This document shows, piece by piece, positions 5,492-9,011 of a stretch of DNA of 9,011 nt (the first letter of the stretch is position 1; each line of letters starts with the position of its first letter). The stretch covers positions 1 through 9,011 of the forward strand of contig JAEDKB010000051.1 in assembly GCA_016296045.1 (NCBI GenBank). The letters are read 5' to 3'. Made by a program: the position numbers and the translations under genes. The stretch comes from Oscillospiraceae bacterium (GTDB taxonomy: Bacteria; Bacillota; Clostridia; Oscillospirales; Oscillospiraceae). The notes beneath the pieces were generated by a model that saw only the letters and a program-made list of their open reading frames with translations, did no database searches and had not been told where the DNA came from.

Positions 5492-5785
5492 TTAATCCTC
5501 CGTAATATCGGATATTCTTTGCGGTTTCCAATATCGTGAACCGTTCCGTTCCCGATTCAGAAAAGCATATTCAATCAGCTCCCTGCGAATCAGCTCAATA
5601 TCAGAAAACGCGATATGTTCCCGGATTATCTGATTTACTTCCTTCTCTGAATAATCCCTGCCGTACTCAAACAGATCCGCGAAACGCTGAAGCACAATTT
5701 CCCGAACCGGCTTTTTGGCGGGATACTGCTTCAGCAGGCCGGTATTATCAAAATAATTGTCTGCCATTTTGCTGTAATCTTTCAT
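5492..5785 (-). CDS. DUF2087-domain protein
   Basis: 97-residue soluble protein that matches the DUF2087 pattern along most of its length: a GLLKQYPAKKPVREIVLQRFADLF stretch at about residues 16-39, YSEKEVNQIIREH at about 45-57, then a D-x-x-x-x-RRELIEYAFLNRERNGSRYWK block at about 62-87. The helix-rich layout ending in an RRELI...GSRYW wing resembles a winged-helix fold. The domain occurs alone or fused to helix-turn-helix regulators, so a regulatory or nucleic-acid-binding role is possible but not shown. An AGGAG site lies 9 bases before the ATG. The gene starts 12 bases after the CmpB-like gene and ends one base before the next start, so it is the only clearly soluble member of this membrane operon. 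Confidence 0.88.
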   Translation of the reverse strand: MKDYSKMADNYFDNTGLLKQYPAKKPVREIVLQRFADLFEYGRDYSEKEVNQIIREHIAFSDIELIRRELIEYAFLNRERNGSRYWKPQRISDITED

Positions 5786-5797
5786 TTTCTATTTCTC

Positions 5798-6352
5798 CTA
5801 ATATGTAATCGGCGTGCGGAACAGCGCGCTAAATATGCAATCTATAAGGAACAATGCAATCAAAATTAAACAGCCTGCATAAATTTTGTGTTCCGGAATC
5901 CTGCGGAACAGCTTTTCGCCCAAGGGCTCCAGCAGGTAATGAAACGCTATTCCCATAAGGCTAAAGCTCACCACACTTCGGAAGCAGATAAGCCCGCCAA
6001 TGTTCAGGAACAGCCCGCGGTAATCCCAAAGCCGCAAGTCAAAAAAACGGATGCCGATATAACCGATTATGTACTCTACCACGCCGGTAACCGCAGCGCA
6101 AAGCAGAAACAGCAGCGTAGGATGCCGCTTCAGCGGCTTGAGCACATAAATTCCAAGGGCGCCGATTCCGTAAATCGGAAGCCAGGGGCCATACAGAACG
6201 CCCCGGTTACGAAGCAGCCCTTCCGTGATCCAATAGAAGATTTCCTCATAAATCCACCCCGCAAGACAGCCGGTTAGGAAGATAAGGAAGAGATAACACA
6301 GCCCATTCACCGATATCCTTCGGCGTTCATTTTGAATTACACAGCTTTCCAT
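5798..6352 (-). CDS. CmpB-like putative ABC transporter permease (PF06541 type)
   Basis: 184-residue integral membrane protein with about five hydrophobic segments (roughly residues 17-40, 57-73, 80-100, 113-140 and 158-178). The first loop carries the family hallmark: GCLAGWIYEEIFYWITEG, then NRGVLYGPWLPIYGIGAL. Later comes VEYIIGYIGIRFFDLRLWDY, also typical. The family is annotated as 'putative ABC transporter permease' (CmpB type), but no ATPase is encoded next to it here and its substrate is unknown, so the transporter label is by family name only. A GGAGGAGA site precedes the ATG. It is the first gene of the five-gene operon that runs to the terminator at 4631, and transcription must start in the 6353-6500 gap. 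Confidence 0.88.
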   Translation of the reverse strand: MESCVIQNERRRISVNGLCYLFLIFLTGCLAGWIYEEIFYWITEGLLRNRGVLYGPWLPIYGIGALGIYVLKPLKRHPTLLFLLCAAVTGVVEYIIGYIGIRFFDLRLWDYRGLFLNIGGLICFRSVVSFSLMGIAFHYLLEPLGEKLFRRIPEHKIYAGCLILIALFLIDCIFSALFRTPITY

Positions 6353-6395
6353 TTTTGTCTCCTCCGATTTTCAAGCACAATCCTCAATCTCCGAT

Positions 6396-6427
6396 GATAT
6401 AATACAATAAAACACACTTGTCGTATA
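6396..6427 (-). promoter_or_regulatory. Candidate promoter of the CmpB-like/PspC operon
   Basis: The 6353-6499 gap lies between a strong upstream terminator and the first gene of the operon, so it must hold the promoter. On the minus strand an AT-rich stretch around 6410-6396 contains overlapping -10-like boxes (TATTAT at 6404-6399, TATATC at 6401-6396). With a 17-base spacer the second pairs with ACGACA at 6424-6419. The matches are moderate and no operator-like dyad is obvious. Nothing else is seen in this gap. Confidence 0.35.
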
Positions 6428-6499
6428 GGCGCATTTTACAGAAATTTGTGTCTGTTTTATAGTTTTCGTGCCAAGTACTGCGGCGAACATCTCATAAGC

Positions 6500-6541
6500 A
6501 AAAAAACAGAGCGTGAACACAGCTTACGCTGTCACGCTCTG
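6500..6541 (-). terminator. Strong intrinsic terminator after the two-component operon
   Basis: On the minus strand CAGAGCGTGA (6541-6532) pairs with TCACGCTCTG (6516-6507). An inner CAGC/GCTG stem closes on a 4-base loop, making about 14 pairs interrupted by a 3-base bulge. Seven T residues follow directly (complement of the A-run 6500-6506). This is a classic rho-independent terminator, ending transcription about 70 bases after the TIGR04076 gene. Confidence 0.92.
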
Positions 6542-6607
6542 CGTATATCGCGCCGAAAAGGAATCTGTCTTTCCGATCGGCTCATCTATTCAACAAACCG
6601 GAATTTG

Positions 6608-6859
6608 TCAGTCTTCAAAAATTTCTCCATGTATACAAACTCTGCCTTCATCCGGACATTTAGCATCGAACATTTTTGCACGCACCTGTCCATAATCAAG
6701 CAATGCACCATTTTGCAATGCATAGACAAGCGGGTAGATGTTATTCCACAGCTCATGGCAGAGTGGAGGGCATAAATCCTCAACGATGAATTCCTGCCCC
6801 TTTTTGAAATATCCGCATCTGCATTTGCTGTCAGTAATGATGAGTTTCACTTTCGACAT
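6608..6859 (-). CDS. TIGR04076-family small protein
   Basis: 83-residue soluble protein. The start MSKVKLIITDSKCRCGYFKKGQEFIVEDLCPPLCHELWNNIYP... with later YALQNGALL, MFDAKCPDEGRVCIHGEIFED fits the TIGR04076 pattern: a short N-terminal strand, a C-x-C-G-Y-F-K-x-G-Q-E-F-I-V segment, a P-P-x-C-H-x-x-W-x-x-I-Y-P stretch, and a C-terminal C-P-D block. Five cysteines and a histidine are spaced in a way that could bind metal, but this is inference. The ATG at 6859 is chosen for the GGAGG site 9 bases upstream; an upstream ATG at 6976 overlaps the zinc-ribbon gene in another frame and gives an implausible N-terminus. Family function is unknown. It is the last gene of the sensory operon, 53 bases after the zinc-ribbon gene. 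Confidence 0.82.
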   Translation of the reverse strand: MSKVKLIITDSKCRCGYFKKGQEFIVEDLCPPLCHELWNNIYPLVYALQNGALLDYGQVRAKMFDAKCPDEGRVCIHGEIFED

Positions 6860-6912
6860 TTCGCATATCCTCCGCAAATTCCGATTTATCTGCATGGTTT
6901 GACCGATATTGC

Positions 6913-7116
6913 TTATTCGCTCTGCAGCTCTTTGAGCATCCTGATTGTTCGGTATATCTCGCCGCAGGCAGGACATTTCCAGTCGCAGTCGCTTTTTTTG
7001 GCTTTCTTATGAAGATGCTCAAGCTGTGCGCTGCCGCATTTGGGGCAGGTAACCGGTTGAGAAGTCCAAAGCTTTTTCAGTAACCTTACTTCCGCATCAC
7101 TGCTGTTCATATACAT
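6913..7116 (-). CDS. Small zinc-ribbon protein
   Basis: 67-residue protein with two CxxC knuckles: CPKCGS at about residues 24-29 and CPACGE at about 48-53, separated by a basic stretch (HLHKKAKKSDCDWK). The second knuckle is followed by IYRTIRMLKEL. The spacing and the W-K-C-P-A-C-G pattern resemble the zinc ribbons of transposase-type and rubredoxin-like proteins, so metal and possibly nucleic-acid binding are likely, but the function is unknown. Two starts are possible: ATG 7116 (MYMNSSD), or ATG 7110, which forms a 4-base ATGA overlap with the response-regulator stop. Neither has a good ribosome binding site, so translation is probably coupled to the regulator gene. It belongs to the same operon as the sensor kinase and response regulator. 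Confidence 0.78.
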   Translation of the reverse strand: MYMNSSDAEVRLLKKLWTSQPVTCPKCGSAQLEHLHKKAKKSDCDWKCPACGEIYRTIRMLKELQSE

Positions 7117-7874
7117 GGTTCATGCACCCGGTCTCCTTCCAGGAAATCCCGCCGGTACTGCGATGGGGTACTGCCTTCGGATTTTTTAAACACCTTCGTA
7201 AAAACCCTGTAATCCCCATAGCCGGACTGTTCCGCCACCTCTGCAATGGAAAGGGCGGTGGAAAGCAGCAGCTTTTTGGCCTTTTCCATACGGATATTGG
7301 TCAGATAGACCAAAAAATTCACGCCGATTTCGCTTTTGAACAGTTGGCTGATATACTGGGGGTTCAAATGAAACTGCTCTGCCAGAACGGAAAGGCTGAT
7401 TTCCTCCGCCAGATGCTCCTGAAGATAGCGGGTAATGCCGGTGATTGCCCGTTCCTCCTGTTTCTCCGGTTCCGCCGCAGACGATACCCGCCGCTCAAAC
7501 AGAGAGATCTTAAGATTGTCGATGCATGTGCCGAATTCCTCATAGTTTACGGGCTTAAGAATATAATCCGTTATCTGAAGCCGAAGCGCTTCCCGGCAGT
7601 AGGAAAAATCGTCGTAGCCGGATACTATTACAAAGGCGGTATTAGGGTGCTTGATACGGCTGAGCTGGATAACCTTAAGACCGTTCATAATCGGAATATT
7701 TATATCCATGATGACAATATCCGGGCGCAGGGTATCAATCTGGGTCAGAGCCTCCATGCCGTCGCCGGCTTCGCCCACCACTTCACAGTCGTGAGCCTGC
7801 CAGTCAAAGAGCTGCTTAAAGCCCTCGCGGATCATAATTTCGTCATCCACCAAAAGTACACGCAGTTTTTTCAT
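7107..7874 (-). CDS. YesN-type response regulator (receiver + AraC helix-turn-helix)
   Basis: 255-residue DNA-binding response regulator. Receiver domain at residues about 3-120 with acidic pocket D10/D11, phospho-acceptor D57 (IVIMDINIPIMNG), switch S85 (VIVSGYDDF) and K107 (DYILKPVNYEEF). A linker follows, then two AraC-type helix-turn-helix motifs at about 150-245: AEEISLSVLAEQFHLNPQYISQLFKSEIG, then AEVAEQSGYGDYRVFTKVFKKSEGSTPSQYRRDF. Proteins of this class respond to sugars or envelope signals through LytS/YesM-type kinases and often control nearby transporters. The ATG overlaps the kinase stop by 4 bases (7871-7874) with GGAGG 7 bases upstream, so the two form a pair. Its own targets cannot be read; nothing in this window has an obvious operator for it. 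Confidence 0.96.
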   Translation of the reverse strand: MKKLRVLLVDDEIMIREGFKQLFDWQAHDCEVVGEAGDGMEALTQIDTLRPDIVIMDINIPIMNGLKVIQLSRIKHPNTAFVIVSGYDDFSYCREALRLQITDYILKPVNYEEFGTCIDNLKISLFERRVSSAAEPEKQEERAITGITRYLQEHLAEEISLSVLAEQFHLNPQYISQLFKSEIGVNFLVYLTNIRMEKAKKLLLSTALSIAEVAEQSGYGDYRVFTKVFKKSEGSTPSQYRRDFLEGDRVHEPCI

Positions 7875-9011
7875 TGTAAATCCTCCTTCATAGGCAGCAA
7901 CAGATGAGCCGTTACGCCGCCTGTGGGGTTTTCCGTGTATGAAAGGCCGTATTCCCGGCCGCAGAGCAGCTTAATCCGCTTTTGCACATTAAGAATTCCG
8001 ATACTGTTGCCTTCCAGTTTAGCCGGCTGTTTGGAATAAGTCATAAGCATTTGGTCAATGGCGGCTTTTTTACCCTCCGCAAAACCGCTTCCGGTATCGC
8101 TGACCAGAATTTCCATTCGGTCATCATGTGTTTTTTGGGCAGAGATGCGCACCTCGCCCCGGTAGCCCTTGTTTTTAAGACCGTGTAAAAGACTGTTTTC
8201 CACAATGGGCTGAAGAATAAAATTGGGAACCTTCATCCCGCCCAGTTCAGGGTCAATGTCATATTCGCACCGCAATTCGGGATAGCGATAGCACATAAGC
8301 TCCATATAGGCTTCCAGCAGCTCCAGCTCGTCGTCCAAAGACACCATGGGTCTGTCCACCTTGACGCTGAGCCGGAAGAAATCCACCAGCCGCATGAGCA
8401 AATCGGCAACCTTTTTGTCTCCGTTAAGCTGCGCCTGAATTCGAATGGTGTCAAGCGTGTTGTAAAGAAAATGGGGATTTACCTGACTTTTTAAATACAG
8501 CATGGACATCTTTTGTTCCGTCAGTTCGGCCCGAAGAATATCGGGATTTTCCAAAGTCAGATAGAACGACAGCGTCATCAAAGCAATACCCATGCCGCTT
8601 ATAAGCCAGGTGTGGTTAAGCCACTGCATGGTGCAGACAGTAACCTCAATTAGCAGCGCCGAACCGATGGCAAGCTTCTTTTTTCTGTCTATTTGCCTCC
8701 AGTTTACGGCCAAAAGTCCGGCGCACAGCAGAAGATAGAAGGCAACCCCCCAATATGGCACAAGCATGTATGGCCCGGAGGAATAGTTTCCGTTTGGGGT
8801 CACAGTATAGGAGATCGGCAGCAGGAAATTGCCCAGCTCCGCCACAGCCAAAAAGATTCTGGCGGGCCGGTCAAGCCGCCGGGGCTTTCCTGTTTCTTCC
8901 TCCACAAGAATGGCAATATACTGATAAAACAGATAGATCACCAGCACCATGGTGCCGATAAAGAAACGGTGAAAAATGTCATTGAGCTGCCGCGGTACTG
9001 TATCCAGATGG
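7871..9011 (-). CDS. LytS/YesM-type sensor histidine kinase (5' end missing)
   Basis: The frame is open through the window edge, so the true start lies beyond 9011; 379 codons are visible. The first part is membrane-embedded, with about four or more helices (for example FFIGTMVLVIYLFYQYIAIL, FLAVAELGNFLLPISY, YWGVAFYLLLCAGLLAV, AIGSALLIEVTVC and ISGMGIALMTLSFYL). A dimerisation/phospho-acceptor segment follows, LKSQVNPHFLYNTLDTI, with the acceptor histidine encoded at 8473-8471. The ATPase domain shows an N-box FILQPIVENSLLHGL, G1 VSDTGSGF and G2 NSIGILNVQKRI. This is the His_kinase/HATPase arrangement of the YesM/LytS group. No HAMP domain is seen; the multi-helix membrane part may itself sense the signal. 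It partners the overlapping response regulator. An internal ATG at 8950 is not taken as the start, because the frame upstream of it continues with hydrophobic coding sequence. Confidence 0.93.
   Translation of the reverse strand, partial: HLDTVPRQLNDIFHRFFIGTMVLVIYLFYQYIAILVEEETGKPRRLDRPARIFLAVAELGNFLLPISYTVTPNGNYSSGPYMLVPYWGVAFYLLLCAGLLAVNWRQIDRKKKLAIGSALLIEVTVCTMQWLNHTWLISGMGIALMTLSFYLTLENPDILRAELTEQKMSMLYLKSQVNPHFLYNTLDTIRIQAQLNGDKKVADLLMRLVDFFRLSVKVDRPMVSLDDELELLEAYMELMCYRYPELRCEYDIDPELGGMKVPNFILQPIVENSLLHGLKNKGYRGEVRISAQKTHDDRMEILVSDTGSGFAEGKKAAIDQMLMTYSKQPAKLEGNSIGILNVQKRIKLLCGREYGLSYTENPTGGVTAHLLLPMKEDLQ

Noticed and set aside
6542..6607. CCGATCGG palindrome between the TIGR04076 gene and the terminator
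   Set aside because: It is only 8 bases long and no repeat or promoter context supports it as a site.
7122..7907. 261-codon plus-strand frame opposite the response regulator
   Set aside because: It mirrors a secure receiver/AraC gene on the other strand. Its translation has no family pattern.

Overview
The window reads as an accessory stretch of a Firmicutes chromosome, most likely a gut-type Clostridia. The grounds are strong GGAGG ribosome binding sites, moderate GC, LiaF- and PspC-type envelope proteins, a YesN-type response regulator with an LytS/YesM-type sensor kinase, and small families typical of Clostridia (DUF2087, CmpB-like putative permease, TIGR04076). The species cannot be fixed. 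Every gene I can support lies on the minus strand, so the window is transcribed from high to low coordinates.

Layout in transcription order. (1) 9011-6500: a two-component operon. A membrane sensor kinase (5' end outside the window) overlaps an AraC-type response regulator by 4 bases. It is followed by a small zinc-ribbon protein and a TIGR04076-family protein, and ends in a strong intrinsic terminator at 6500-6541. (2) 6352-4631: a compact five-gene membrane/envelope operon: CmpB-like membrane protein, DUF2087 protein, two-helix membrane protein, PspC-domain protein and a membrane-anchored extracytoplasmic protein, closed by a hairpin terminator at 4631-4674. (3) 4624-2998: a coding-like relic, then a LiaF-like membrane protein overlapping a membrane-anchored DUF4097 protein with a beta-solenoid repeat. 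(4) 2826-369: a drug-efflux-type operon of ABC ATPase, ABC-2 permease and MerR/GyrI-domain regulator. It is driven by a textbook MerR-type promoter with a 20-bp spacer that carries an 18-bp perfect palindrome. (5) 292-1: the first 97 codons of a UvrA-like ABC ATPase, which runs off the window.

How the parts fit together (inference). Blocks 2 and 3 resemble a cell-envelope stress module (LiaF, PspC and DUF4097 proteins) without an adjacent LiaRS pair. Block 4 looks like a self-regulated multidrug exporter in which the last gene product should sense a ligand and untwist the promoter of its own operon. Block 5 may add a further ABC-type drug-protection protein. Block 1 is a sensory operon of unknown signal.

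The most striking non-coding structure is at 2768-2826. There the MerR operator-promoter is followed at once by a perfect 12-bp inverted repeat that would bury the ribosome binding site of the ABC ATPase in any transcript reading in from upstream, but not in a transcript started at the MerR promoter. I saw no tRNA, rRNA, CRISPR array, insertion sequence or phage gene.
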